Assembly (NCBI GenBank): GCA_002396485.1
Contig: DGXZ01000083.1
Span: 1-33,795, forward strand
Length of the DNA: 33,795 nucleotides
Origin: Spartobacteria bacterium UBA5019
GTDB taxonomy: Bacteria; Verrucomicrobiota; Verrucomicrobiia; Chthoniobacterales; Terrimicrobiaceae
Reading direction: 5' to 3'
Made by a program: the position numbers and the translations under genes. A model generated the notes under the pieces. The model did not search any database, was not told the origin of the DNA, and worked only from the letters and a program-made list of their open reading frames with translations. This document shows positions 1 through 7,434 of this stretch, one piece after another; position 1 is the stretch's first letter; each line of letters begins with the position of its first letter.

Positions 1-124
1 TGACGATATCCGAAGTTTGATCTTTAGCGGCAGACAAAGCCAACTCGTTGCCCGCTTTTAATTCTTCTGCATAAAGGGAAGGAAAAATGATCGCAAGTAT
101 CACTGCAGGTATAAGTTTTTTCAT
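1..124 (-). CDS. 5' end of a small or secreted protein gene (partial, runs off left edge)
   Basis: The minus strand from 124 opens with ATG and reads a clean Sec signal peptide: MKKL, a hydrophobic stretch of Ile, Leu, Ala and Phe, then SLYA followed by EE, which fits signal peptidase I cleavage near residue 19. About 41 residues are visible and there is no stop before the window edge. The mature part begins with charged and polar residues (EELKAGNELALSAAK) and I recognise no family. The gene lies in the same direction as the esterase gene that ends at 229, with a 104-bp AT-rich gap, so it may have its own promoter. No clear Shine-Dalgarno site precedes the ATG. The signal peptide is seen in the sequence; export is inferred. 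Confidence 0.6.
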   Translation of the reverse strand, partial: MKKLIPAVILAIIFPSLYAEELKAGNELALSAAKDQTSDIV

Positions 125-228
125 AGAAAAAGGCGATTTCTAATGTGCGTAAATTTAAACTCAAGAAAAAATAAGCGGCAATTCGATGTGTTAAGACGAA
201 GTTTGAATCTTCAGAAATCCACCTTGTT

Positions 229-1194
229 TTAGTCCGCAAATGTCAGGAAATCAAACGCCGAATCCGCAAAGCGCGGGAGTACTTCGTGGCCGAAATCCTC
301 GTAGATGAAAGGAGTTTTCTTCGAACGGATGTTGTTGAAGACGGCGAATTGGGTGGATGGCGGACAAATAGCGTCTTGTAGAGTGAGGGCCATGATAACC
401 TCTGCGTTGATGCGCGGGGCGAGGTGGTGGACATCGATATAGCCGAGGGTTTCAAAAATCCTCTCTCGTTCTTCGGAAAGCGGATCGAAAAGCCTCATAT
501 AGTTTTTCAGCTCGGCGTATGCGTCTTTGCACAGATCCATGTCCCAGACGCGGCGGTAGTCGGAGAGGAAGGGGTAGACCGAAACGCAGCGTCTGACGCG
601 GGGTTCGAGCGCAGCGCAGGCGATGGAGAGTGCTCCGCCTTGGGATCCGCCATTCGTTGCAAGGCGGGTTGCATCGACTTCGTCAAAAGAGGCCACGACG
701 CGCGCAAGTTGAACGGTGTCGAGAAAGATGCTGCGGAAGAGAAGTTTTTCAGGCCCATCGGATAGGCCGCGAATAACATGCCCGTGGTGGGTGTTGCCCG
801 TCGTTCCGCCTGGATCCTGACTTCGTCCGCCTTGGCCACGGCAGTCCATGGCGGCGACCGAGACGCCCTCGCCGGAGAAGCGGAGTTTGTCGGCCCATTC
901 ACCGCTATTGCCGGTGTAGCCGTGGAATTCCAGAATCGCTGGATGTGGAGCGGCGGCATTCTTGGGGCGGACATATTTCGCGTAGATTCGCGCTCCACCA
1001 ACGCTGGTGAATGTGAGGTCAAAAATCTCGCTGTTGCGTGCTTGGAGGGCATCGACGCGTTTCAGTTCGGGCTTGGGATCGATGGAATCCAACTCAGCAA
1101 GAGCCCGCGTCCAGTAGTCATCAAAATCGGCAGGGCGTGGGTTCGTGCCTGTGTAGGTTTGGAGTTGAGCGAGTGGGTAGTCGAGGCAGGGCAT
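229..1194 (-). CDS. Acetyl esterase, CE7 (acetyl xylan esterase / cephalosporin-C deacetylase) family
   Basis: This 321-residue alpha/beta hydrolase matches the CE7 family, which removes acetyl groups from xylo-oligosaccharides and related substrates. The family landmarks are visible in order: the N-terminal YWxxAL segment, the DCRGQGG block (CE7 RGQ motif), the nucleophile elbow GGSQGG with the catalytic Ser, an Asp in LQDAICPP, and FGHE with the catalytic His near the C-terminus. The length is typical of the family. No signal peptide is seen, so it is probably cytoplasmic, as most CE7 enzymes are. It starts 28 bp after the hemC stop and could be read through from the hem genes, although no functional link is obvious. 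Substrate preference cannot be read from sequence. Confidence 0.9.
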   Translation of the reverse strand: MPCLDYPLAQLQTYTGTNPRPADFDDYWTRALAELDSIDPKPELKRVDALQARNSEIFDLTFTSVGGARIYAKYVRPKNAAAPHPAILEFHGYTGNSGEWADKLRFSGEGVSVAAMDCRGQGGRSQDPGGTTGNTHHGHVIRGLSDGPEKLLFRSIFLDTVQLARVVASFDEVDATRLATNGGSQGGALSIACAALEPRVRRCVSVYPFLSDYRRVWDMDLCKDAYAELKNYMRLFDPLSEERERIFETLGYIDVHHLAPRINAEVIMALTLQDAICPPSTQFAVFNNIRSKKTPFIYEDFGHEVLPRFADSAFDFLTFAD

Positions 1195-1222
1195 ATTTTT
1201 GTGGCTGGATTTTATAGGGTGA

Positions 1223-2056
1223 TCAAAGCGTGAGCCATTCGACTCCGCCGTTTTGAAAGAGTGCGGCGCGCAGGTGCACTTTGCCGTCCTGGATGGTTGC
1301 GCGTGCTCCGAGGGGCAGGCTGCATCCGCCGCCGAGGTTCTTTAAAAAATCCCGCTCGGCATTGACGCAGCGGGCGGTGTCTTCGTGGTGGATGGCTGCA
1401 AGAATACGGAGCGTTTCGGCATCAGCCTCCAGGCACTCGATGCCGATGGCGCCTTGGCCGGGCGCGGGGAGCATTTCTTTGATCACGGTCACTCGGATTC
1501 CTTCAGGAATGAGGTCCGATCCGAGGCGATTGATGGCCGCCTTCGCCAGAATGAGCCCGTCGAGTGTGTCGCTCTCAAGGAGTTTGCGGAGGCGGGTTCC
1601 CATGTTGCCTCGGATTTCCGCTGTCTGGAGATCGGGGCGCAGAAGGAGGAGTTGGTTTTTGCGGCGCAGGCTGGAAGTGGCGACGACGGCTCCCCGAGGC
1701 AACCCCTGCCAACCGCCATCGTATTTGGAGGCCAGGCAGTCAGAGTCATCCTCGCGCTCAAGAATTGCTCCCACGGCGAGTTTCGGCGGGAGTTCGGTGG
1801 GGAGGTCTTTCAGGCTGTGGACGGCGGCGTGAATTTCACCTTTGAGCAGAGCCTCTTCGAGTTCCTTGGTGAAAAGTCCCTTCTCCAGCGATCCGGGGGC
1901 GCTCAGGCTAACATCGAGTCGCTTGTCGCCTGTGGTCTTGATGATCTTTTGCTCGACCAGCAATTCAGGATGCGCTGCACAGAGGCGGATGGCCGTTTCG
2001 CGTGTTTGAACGAGAGCGAGCTCGCTCCCTCGGGTACCGAGAATGATTTTTTTCAC
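1223..2056 (-). CDS. hemC: Hydroxymethylbilane synthase (porphobilinogen deaminase)
   Basis: HemC joins four porphobilinogens into hydroxymethylbilane in cytoplasmic haem synthesis. The 277-residue product opens with the expected KKIILGTRGSELAL. It carries the HSLKDLPT block with the catalytic Asp, the SLRR substrate-binding arginines, APGQGAIGIE, and LGGGCSLPLGA, whose Cys holds the dipyrromethane cofactor. It is some 30 residues shorter than the E. coli enzyme, and the loss is at the end of the third domain, after the cofactor Cys, so activity is plausible. Its ATG overlaps the hemA stop by four bases, which implies translational coupling in a hemX-hemA-hemC operon. Confidence 0.95.
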   Translation of the reverse strand: MKKIILGTRGSELALVQTRETAIRLCAAHPELLVEQKIIKTTGDKRLDVSLSAPGSLEKGLFTKELEEALLKGEIHAAVHSLKDLPTELPPKLAVGAILEREDDSDCLASKYDGGWQGLPRGAVVATSSLRRKNQLLLLRPDLQTAEIRGNMGTRLRKLLESDTLDGLILAKAAINRLGSDLIPEGIRVTVIKEMLPAPGQGAIGIECLEADAETLRILAAIHHEDTARCVNAERDFLKNLGGGCSLPLGARATIQDGKVHLRAALFQNGGVEWLTL

Positions 2057-3075
2057 CGGGATGGATTAGGGTGGTTGCGCATCCAATTCATGAAATCCGC
2101 CACATGGGTGTCGATGAGCGCCTCGCAGCGCATAATCTCGCCCTGACGGATATTCAGGGATTGGCGGGCGATTTCTTCGATGGAATCGATGTCGTAGAGA
2201 TAGACGTTCTCGAGCTCGTGCACCGAGGCGTCCACGTCGCGTGGCACGGCCAGATCGATAATAAAAAGCGGTCGCTCATTGTGGCGGCGGAGGATGGGTT
2301 CCAGCTTCTCGCGAGTCACGATAGGGTGGGGGGCGGCCGTCGAACAAATGAGGATATCCACCTCGTCAAAGGCCGTGTGCCAGTGGTCAAAATGAACGGC
2401 CAGACCACCGATCTGATCTGCCAGAGCGGCGGCCCGGTCGAATGTGCGGTTTGCCACGATGACGGTTCGAACTCCACGCGAAACAAGACTGCGGGCGACT
2501 CGTTCGCTCGTATCGCCGGCTCCGAGGATCATGACCTTGCGTCCACCAAGATCGCCGAAAATTTTCCCTGCAAGGTCAACAGCGACGGATCCCACGGAGG
2601 TCGCTCCGCGAGTGATGCTCGTCTCGGTGCGAACCTGTTTCGCCACCCGGAAGGCATGTTGGAAAAGTTTATTGAGGTGCGTGTTGGTTGCGCCATGCTC
2701 GGCAGCTGCACTGTAGGCCTGCTTGAGCTGGCCGAGGATTTCCGTTTCTCCGACAACCATAGAATCCAAGCCGCTGGCTACTCGAAAGAGATGCTTCACG
2801 CTCGGGAGTGAGTCCTCTGTGTAGAAAGGTGCTTCCAAGCCGCTAGTGCGGGTTTTTAAAAACCGCCGTATGGCATCCATGACCGGCATCGGATCGATGC
2901 TCGAGGCGTAAAGTTCCACCCGGTTGCAGGTCGAGACGACCACTGCGCCGGATAGCCCTTCAATGGCTCGCAGATTATTGAGCGTTTCCTGCAATTCGTG
3001 GTTCCCGATGGCGAATCGCTCGCGGATTTCCAGTGCCGCGTCTCGATGGTTGATGCCGGCGCAAAGAATCGTCAT
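2053..3075 (-). CDS. hemA: Glutamyl-tRNA reductase, short form
   Basis: HemA reduces glutamyl-tRNA(Glu) to glutamate-1-semialdehyde, the first committed step of C5 tetrapyrrole synthesis. I chose ATG 3075 because MTILCAGINHRDAAL matches the family N-terminus; the open frame upstream only shadows hemX. Seen in order: STCNRVE with the nucleophilic Cys, the SVKHLFRVASGLDSMVVGE block, the Rossmann loop GAGDTSERVAR with TVIVANRT, and FIIDLAVPRDVD. The protein has 340 residues against roughly 420 in E. coli and ends just after the first helix of the dimerisation domain, so most of that domain is missing. The stop overlaps the hemC start, which argues that the short end is natural. The ATG overlaps the hemX stop as well. 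Confidence 0.93.
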   Translation of the reverse strand: MTILCAGINHRDAALEIRERFAIGNHELQETLNNLRAIEGLSGAVVVSTCNRVELYASSIDPMPVMDAIRRFLKTRTSGLEAPFYTEDSLPSVKHLFRVASGLDSMVVGETEILGQLKQAYSAAAEHGATNTHLNKLFQHAFRVAKQVRTETSITRGATSVGSVAVDLAGKIFGDLGGRKVMILGAGDTSERVARSLVSRGVRTVIVANRTFDRAAALADQIGGLAVHFDHWHTAFDEVDILICSTAAPHPIVTREKLEPILRRHNERPLFIIDLAVPRDVDASVHELENVYLYDIDSIEEIARQSLNIRQGEIMRCEALIDTHVADFMNWMRNHPNPSR

Positions 3076-3857
3076 TTCGGTGCAGAGAGATGCTGGATGG
3101 CCGGAAGCGTTATGAGAATAAATGCCAGGGCTGCAACCGATAGTGTCGCAGTTCGTCGCGGAGCCAGCGTGTGGACTTGTCGCAAGACGATCATCAGGGC
3201 GTACGCAAGCCAGATCGTGGCGGAGGTCCAGAATTTGATGGTGTTCACCTGCATGCCACTCACAAATCCCGCCGCAAAAGCGATGGTCAGGAGGCCCAAA
3301 CCAAGCCAGATGAGACGGGTATTCGCAACGCCCAGATCCGTAATGGGAGGCAAATTGTAGAGCAGTGTGCCGCCTTTTCGCTTTTTCAGCTGCCGATCCT
3401 GAATGAGATACATTATGCCAGCCAAACCAGCAAGGGCGAATGCTCCGTAGGCTATTAGGGAAAGAGACGCATGAAATTCTATCCAAGGATCACGCAACGC
3501 ACGAATGCTCGGAGAGCGGTTGATCGGGGCAAACTCGGCTGTGAGGAGTAGAAGCAAAACCAAAGGCGTCGTAAAAGCCCCCAAGAGCGACAACCGATAG
3601 GCCGATCCGACCAACAGGTAGATGAGAGTCGTGGACCAAGCCATGAAGATCACCACATCGAAAAGCGAGTTGATGGGGCAAGAACGCTGCACCTGACCGC
3701 GCAGCCAGAGGTCGGCGGACAGCAAAACAAATGCCGCGACGAGGGCTGCAAGATTTGTGCGCCCTGGACGAAGCCGCCCGGAGCCTAAACGAAAGAGCGT
3801 ATAGCCAAAGCTACAGAGCAGGATGAGAGTCGAAGCGATCAGCAAAAAATTTTGCAT
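3072..3857 (-). CDS. HemX/CcsA-family integral membrane protein
   Basis: This is a 261-residue polytopic membrane protein with about eight hydrophobic segments, of the cytochrome c assembly (CcsA/CcmC/HemX) superfamily. Conserved-looking features are CPINSLFDVVIFMAW, the WIEFHASLSLIAYGAFALAG histidine helix, and IKFWTSATIWLAYA near the end. I do not see the Trp-rich WWD haem-handling motif of true CcsA. The position directly upstream of hemA, with a four-base overlap, is that of HemX in many bacteria, where it is tied to HemA level or haem handling. An in-frame TTG lies one codon upstream at 3860; ATG 3857 is preferred. The start lies only 11 bp from the divergent deacetylase start. Confidence 0.82.
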   Translation of the reverse strand: MQNFLLIASTLILLCSFGYTLFRLGSGRLRPGRTNLAALVAAFVLLSADLWLRGQVQRSCPINSLFDVVIFMAWSTTLIYLLVGSAYRLSLLGAFTTPLVLLLLLTAEFAPINRSPSIRALRDPWIEFHASLSLIAYGAFALAGLAGIMYLIQDRQLKKRKGGTLLYNLPPITDLGVANTRLIWLGLGLLTIAFAAGFVSGMQVNTIKFWTSATIWLAYALMIVLRQVHTLAPRRTATLSVAALAFILITLPAIQHLSAPK

Positions 3858-3868
3858 CAAGGTATGTG

Positions 3869-4711
3869 ATGATTATGACTGCCCCCCGTCAGGCTTTCAA
3901 TCGCGGGGTTTCGGAACTCCAAAAAAAGGCCGTTGCGGCCGCGAGAGGTATTTCCAAGTCGGATGAAATCTGTTTTTATGTGGTTCCTGTGTCTCCCGTA
4001 GTTGCAACCCTCTCATATCATAAAATTGGAAGTCCCCCTTTGGATGGCTGGCTCACTTGGAATTACATCAGCTCCGCTGAGTTCTCTTCACAGCTTGAGT
4101 GGTTTCATAAAAGGGGGTGGCAATTCCTATCGGCAGAAGCTCTTTTGGACGCGCTCAATGGAAACGGCCATCTTCCTGCAAAGAGTGTTCTGATCACCTT
4201 TGACGATGCCTACGAGTCGCTATTGGAAAACGCCCTTCCGATTCTGAAGCGCTTTTCCGCTCCGGCCGCTGTCTTTGCTCCTACGCAGTTCGTAGGGATC
4301 ACCAATTTATTCGACCATGGCGTGGAGCCACTGGAGCGCATTGCAGATTGGAATACACTTGCTGCTTTTGAGGAGGCGGGTATTTCCGTGGAGTCGCACG
4401 GCTATTCGCATCGTGGTTTTTCCTCTTTGAGCTCGCTTGAAATCCAGCAGGAACTCGAATTTTCGAAGGAGGCTATTCGTAAAAATCTTGGCAAAGATTC
4501 GCGCATGTTTGCTTTTCCTTATGGGGATTTCGGAGCGGACAAGGCCACAATGGACTCTGTCATAAGACGTGCCGGATACGATGTGGCTTTCCTTTATGGG
4601 GGCGGAACTTTTGAACTCGGTCAAACGCTTTCTCCGCTATTCCTCCCTAGGCTGGCCATGGGTACGGGGGTGAACTTGGACGAATTGATCAACGAGTCGC
4701 CCAGCGTTTAA
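3869..4711 (+). CDS. Polysaccharide deacetylase (NodB / CE4 family)
   Basis: The CE4 fold removes N- or O-acetyl groups from sugars such as peptidoglycan, chitin or exopolysaccharide. The three diagnostic motifs are present: VLITFDDAY (metal-binding Asp pair), VESHGYSHRGFSSL (the two metal His), and MFAFPYGDFG (motif 3). Later, FLPRLAMGTG fits the C-terminal region. About 100 N-terminal residues precede the NodB core and include YHKIG, which is common in exported deacetylases, but no signal peptide is evident. ATG 3869 has AAGG six bases upstream; GTG 3866 and ATG 3875 are also possible starts. The gene is divergent from hemX, and its stop is only three bases from the convergent ispF stop. 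The substrate is unknown. Confidence 0.88.
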   Translation: MIMTAPRQAFNRGVSELQKKAVAAARGISKSDEICFYVVPVSPVVATLSYHKIGSPPLDGWLTWNYISSAEFSSQLEWFHKRGWQFLSAEALLDALNGNGHLPAKSVLITFDDAYESLLENALPILKRFSAPAAVFAPTQFVGITNLFDHGVEPLERIADWNTLAAFEEAGISVESHGYSHRGFSSLSSLEIQQELEFSKEAIRKNLGKDSRMFAFPYGDFGADKATMDSVIRRAGYDVAFLYGGGTFELGQTLSPLFLPRLAMGTGVNLDELINESPSV

Positions 4712-4714
4712 AGC

Positions 4715-5194
4715 CTATTCCGGCAGATTCACGCAGGCCGTGGCAAGCGCCGCCATGCCTTCACCCCGGCCGAGGAATCCCATCGATTCATTTGTGGTGG
4801 CCTTAATGCCAACCCGGGCCGGACTAAGCCCCAACGCGGTGCCGACTCGGTTTTTCATTTCTGCGAGGTGTGGAGCAATGCGGGGTTCTTCGGCAATGAG
4901 GGTGGCGTCGATATTGTGGAGTTGTATGGATTTCTCGTTCAAAACAGAACCTACGCGGCGAAGGATTTCCAAGCTGCTTATGCCGCGAATTGTCGGATCT
5001 GTATTGGGAAAAAGATGGCCGATGTCAGGCTCTCCGGCCGCGCCAAGAACGGCATCGGCAATCGCGTGGCACAGAACATCCGCGTCCGAGTGGCCGTCGA
5101 GCCCGAGAGGGTGGGGGATCTCGACTCCACCAAGAACAAGAGGCCTGTCGGCAACAAGCCGGTGAACGTCGTAGCCGATGCCAGTGGCGATCAT
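4715..5194 (-). CDS. ispF: 2-C-methyl-D-erythritol 2,4-cyclodiphosphate synthase
   Basis: IspF cyclises CDP-methylerythritol 2-phosphate in the MEP isoprenoid pathway, so this organism makes isoprenoids by the non-mevalonate route. The 159-residue protein is full length. It shows GIGYDVHRL with the zinc-binding Asp and His, HPLGLDGHSDADVLCHAIADA with the third zinc His, DIGHLFP, and the C-terminal KATTNESMGFLGRGEGMA segment that binds the cytidine nucleotide. The ATG overlaps the stop of the upstream phosphatase gene by four bases. It ends three bases from the convergent deacetylase gene, leaving no room for an independent terminator. Confidence 0.97.
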   Translation of the reverse strand: MIATGIGYDVHRLVADRPLVLGGVEIPHPLGLDGHSDADVLCHAIADAVLGAAGEPDIGHLFPNTDPTIRGISSLEILRRVGSVLNEKSIQLHNIDATLIAEEPRIAPHLAEMKNRVGTALGLSPARVGIKATTNESMGFLGRGEGMAALATACVNLPE

Positions 5195-5946
5195 TCGAGT
5201 GGGAGGGTTACTTTGCCACTGGAGGCGATGATGGAGTATTTTTCGGGCTGGGACTCGTGGGGCTTGAGCTCCACTTTGCCGCCCGCCTGTTCCACAAGAA
5301 GAAGTCCTGCTGCCACATCCCAGAGGCTGATCATGCCTTCAATATAAGCGTCCAGACGACCACAGGCGACATAGGCGATATCGAGTGAGGCGCTGCCCAT
5401 CATCCGGCATTTCTTCACGCTGCGGAGCATTTTTTCAAAGAGCGGGATCCCCCGGTTGATGGTATTAATGGATTTAGAAACACCCACGGAGACCGTGCAC
5501 TCGGCGGCATCAGTGCGGGAACTGACCGAAATCGGTTGGCCGTTCAACAAGGCGGGATGGCCTTCTTTCACAGACCACATTTCGTCACGCATGGGGTCGT
5601 AGATGACTCCGACAATGATTTTTCCCGCGCGCCGGAGGGCGATGCTTACGGCAAAGTGCGGGATCGAGTAGAAGAAATTTACGGTGCCGTCGATAGGGTC
5701 GATGATCCACTGGTGTTCGCTCGATTGGTCGCCTGTGAGACCTTCCTCTCCATAAATCGCATGGCCCGGATGGCGGTCGAGAATGATCGATTCGATGAGA
5801 GCCTGTGTGCGCTTATCGAGTTCCAGCTTGATGTCGTGGGCGAGGTTTTCATCGACGGTGAGCGGGCGGCCGAAGTTGGCACGAAGGAATCCGCCTGCGG
5901 CTTGCGCTGCGTCGAGGGCGGTTTGCAAAAAGGTATCGGTTGTCAT
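5191..5946 (-). CDS. Inositol monophosphatase family protein (SuhB-like)
   Basis: This 251-residue member of the Mg2+-dependent inositol monophosphatase superfamily contains the metal-site motifs: YGEEGL, WIIDPIDGTVNFFYSIPHF (the DPxDGT signature) and, near the C-terminus, LWDVAAGLLLVEQAGG (WDxAAG). Members hydrolyse inositol phosphates, histidinol phosphate, fructose-1,6-bisphosphate or 3'-phosphoadenosine 5'-phosphate, and sequence alone does not choose among these. It is the first gene of a two-gene unit with ispF (ATGA overlap). The shared operon does not by itself imply a role in isoprenoid synthesis. Only a weak purine-rich stretch precedes the ATG. Confidence 0.9.
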   Translation of the reverse strand: MTTDTFLQTALDAAQAAGGFLRANFGRPLTVDENLAHDIKLELDKRTQALIESIILDRHPGHAIYGEEGLTGDQSSEHQWIIDPIDGTVNFFYSIPHFAVSIALRRAGKIIVGVIYDPMRDEMWSVKEGHPALLNGQPISVSSRTDAAECTVSVGVSKSINTINRGIPLFEKMLRSVKKCRMMGSASLDIAYVACGRLDAYIEGMISLWDVAAGLLLVEQAGGKVELKPHESQPEKYSIIASSGKVTLPLE

Positions 5947-6070
5947 CTGCTTTCAATTTCGGTTCCAGAGGCCGATGGCGGCAAGATATTTCACATTCTT
6001 GATCTCAAACTCGGGGGCGCCTAGAATATGCGTAGATGCCCAGATTTTCCAACAACCTCGGGAGGTTCTT

Positions 6071-6361
6071 GTGCTGCTGACTCCGCAGCAGGTTTCGCTT
6101 TTGATCGAGGATTTGGACTACATCATCCCTCGCACCCGCTGCGACACGATGCCCCTCACCAAAAGCCATATCTTGAGGGATGCCTGGCGCGATGGAGACA
6201 TCCTCCTTGATCTTGTGGATGCCATGCCAGATTCGGATGCCCGTTTTCTCAGTGTGCCGTTGGAGAAGCTTCGCTCCCTGATTGCCCGCCGCCAGCGAGG
6301 ATCGGTTGGAAGCTCTCAAGAGCAGGAGGCGGATTCACTGCCTTCATTGTTCGCAGAATAA
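6071..6361 (+). CDS. Small protein of unknown function (GTG start)
   Basis: A 96-residue reading frame starts at GTG 6071, preceded by GGGAGGT at 6060-6066 with four bases between. This is one of the better Shine-Dalgarno sites in the window and it decides the start. The product opens with MLLTPQQVSLLIEDLDYIIP, continues with charged amphipathic segments (SHILRDAWRDGDILLDLVD) and ends in a Gln/Glu/Ser-rich tail. There is no signal peptide or membrane segment. I recognise no family. Its last 113 bp overlap the 3' end of the MGMT gene on the opposite strand. The gene points away from the inositol-phosphatase operon across a 124-bp gap. Confidence 0.65.
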   Translation: MLLTPQQVSLLIEDLDYIIPRTRCDTMPLTKSHILRDAWRDGDILLDLVDAMPDSDARFLSVPLEKLRSLIARRQRGSVGSSQEQEADSLPSLFAE

Positions 6362-6686
6362 ACCGCTCTGGAATCTTGCCGGAGGGATCAAAAATAATGC
6401 CCTCATCCTTAAGGCGGCGGCGTTTCCTCATCTGGGCTCGGTCTGTGCTGTGGCCAAAAAATCCCCCAAGCGAGCCATCTTTCTTCACAACCCTGTGGCA
6501 TGGCACCTCAGGAGCGAAAGGGTTGTTTCTTAAAGCCTGACCGATTGCCTGCGAGGAACCGCATTCGAGCAGGGCGGCCAGCGAACCGTAGGTCGTGACG
6601 AAGCCTCGTGGAATGCCACTGAGCGCCGCATATACCCTTTCTTGAAATGCCGTAGTGCGTTTTGCGGATTGCGTCGGATTTTTCAT
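6249..6686 (-). CDS. MGMT-family methylated-DNA cysteine methyltransferase (single-domain)
   Basis: This 145-residue protein contains only the DNA-binding alkyltransferase domain. It shows the helix-turn-helix region with TTYGSLAALL, GSSQAIGQALRNNP, and the active site VPCHRVVKKDGSLGGFFG. The acceptor Cys is intact, which separates it from alkyltransferase-like (ATL) proteins that replace this Cys. It should transfer alkyl groups from O6-alkylguanine to itself. The usual N-terminal Ada/Ogt domain is missing. About 35 residues at the C-terminus (from roughly KAVNPPPALE) look like an unconserved extension; they are encoded where the gene overlaps the convergent unknown gene at 6071-6361. Only 19 bp separate its ATG from the divergent sod gene. 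Confidence 0.85.
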   Translation of the reverse strand: MKNPTQSAKRTTAFQERVYAALSGIPRGFVTTYGSLAALLECGSSQAIGQALRNNPFAPEVPCHRVVKKDGSLGGFFGHSTDRAQMRKRRRLKDEGIIFDPSGKIPERFILRTMKAVNPPPALESFQPILAGGGQSGSEASPTAH

Positions 6687-6705
6687 GGTTTAGTTTTCGC
6701 CCGAT

Positions 6706-7419
6706 ATGAAATCCAAACCGCTCCCATCCCTGTGGCGCAATCTTCTTCTCTCAGGCGTTGCCGTTTGTGCCAGCACATCCTTGATGGCTCAAACCGAGCC
6801 TTCGCCTGCTGGCCCCTATACGCTCCCACCGCTTCCCTATTCCTACGAGGCCCTGCAACCGCACATCGATGCAGAGACAATGCGCATCCACCACGACAAA
6901 CACCACCAAGCCTACATCACCAATGCCAACAAGCTTCTCGCCGACCAGCCCGAACTTGCGAAGCTTTCGCCCGAGAAACTCCTCGCAAATCTCGACAAGG
7001 CACCTGAACCCATCCGTGTCGGTCTTCGTAATAATGTCGGGGGACACCTCAATCACAGTCAGTTTTGGCTCATGATGTCGCCCGATGGCGGTGGCGAGCC
7101 GACAGGGGAACTCGCCGAGGCGATCAAAAAGGACTTCGGATCCTTTGAGGCTTTCAAAAAAGAATTCACCGATGCGGCTCTCAAACGATTTGGTAGCGGT
7201 TGGGCCTGGCTTGTGAAAAAGGATGGAAAACTTTCCATCATATCCACCCCCAACCAAGACCCGCCGCTCTTGGAAGGCAAAACAGCCCTACTCGGAATCG
7301 ATGTCTGGGAACACGCCTACTATCTGAAATACCAAAACCGCCGTACCGACTACATCGCCGGTTGGTGGAATGTTGTGAACTGGCCTTATGTGGCCAAACT
7401 TCACGACGCAGCAGATTAA
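6706..7419 (+). CDS. Superoxide dismutase, Mn/Fe family, Mn-type, exported
   Basis: The enzyme dismutates superoxide to H2O2 and O2. After a 28-residue signal peptide (MKSKPLP, hydrophobic core, SLMA then QTEP), the mature protein starts with the family's YTLPPLPYSYEALQPHID. The metal ligands are visible: His in MRIHHDKHHQAY, His in VGGHLNHSQFW, and Asp and His in GIDVWEHAYYLKYQNRR. GGHLNH and STPNQDPPL resemble Mn-type rather than Fe-type enzymes. The signal peptide is unusual for this family, whose members are mostly cytoplasmic, and predicts action in the periplasm. The gene is divergent from the MGMT gene and is followed 15 bp later by the ABC permease gene. Confidence 0.93.
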   Translation: MKSKPLPSLWRNLLLSGVAVCASTSLMAQTEPSPAGPYTLPPLPYSYEALQPHIDAETMRIHHDKHHQAYITNANKLLADQPELAKLSPEKLLANLDKAPEPIRVGLRNNVGGHLNHSQFWLMMSPDGGGEPTGELAEAIKKDFGSFEAFKKEFTDAALKRFGSGWAWLVKKDGKLSIISTPNQDPPLLEGKTALLGIDVWEHAYYLKYQNRRTDYIAGWWNVVNWPYVAKLHDAAD

Positions 7420-7434
7420 GCAACGCCGAACCCT

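Noticed and set aside
24..239. 71-codon minus-strand open frame at the left edge
   Set aside because: It conflicts with the signal-peptide-encoding frame starting at 124, is poor in coding character and overlaps the esterase stop.
3076..3486. N-terminal extension of hemA by 137 codons
   Set aside because: It is the hemX gene read in another frame, with a TTG start; the conserved HemA N-terminus begins at 3075.
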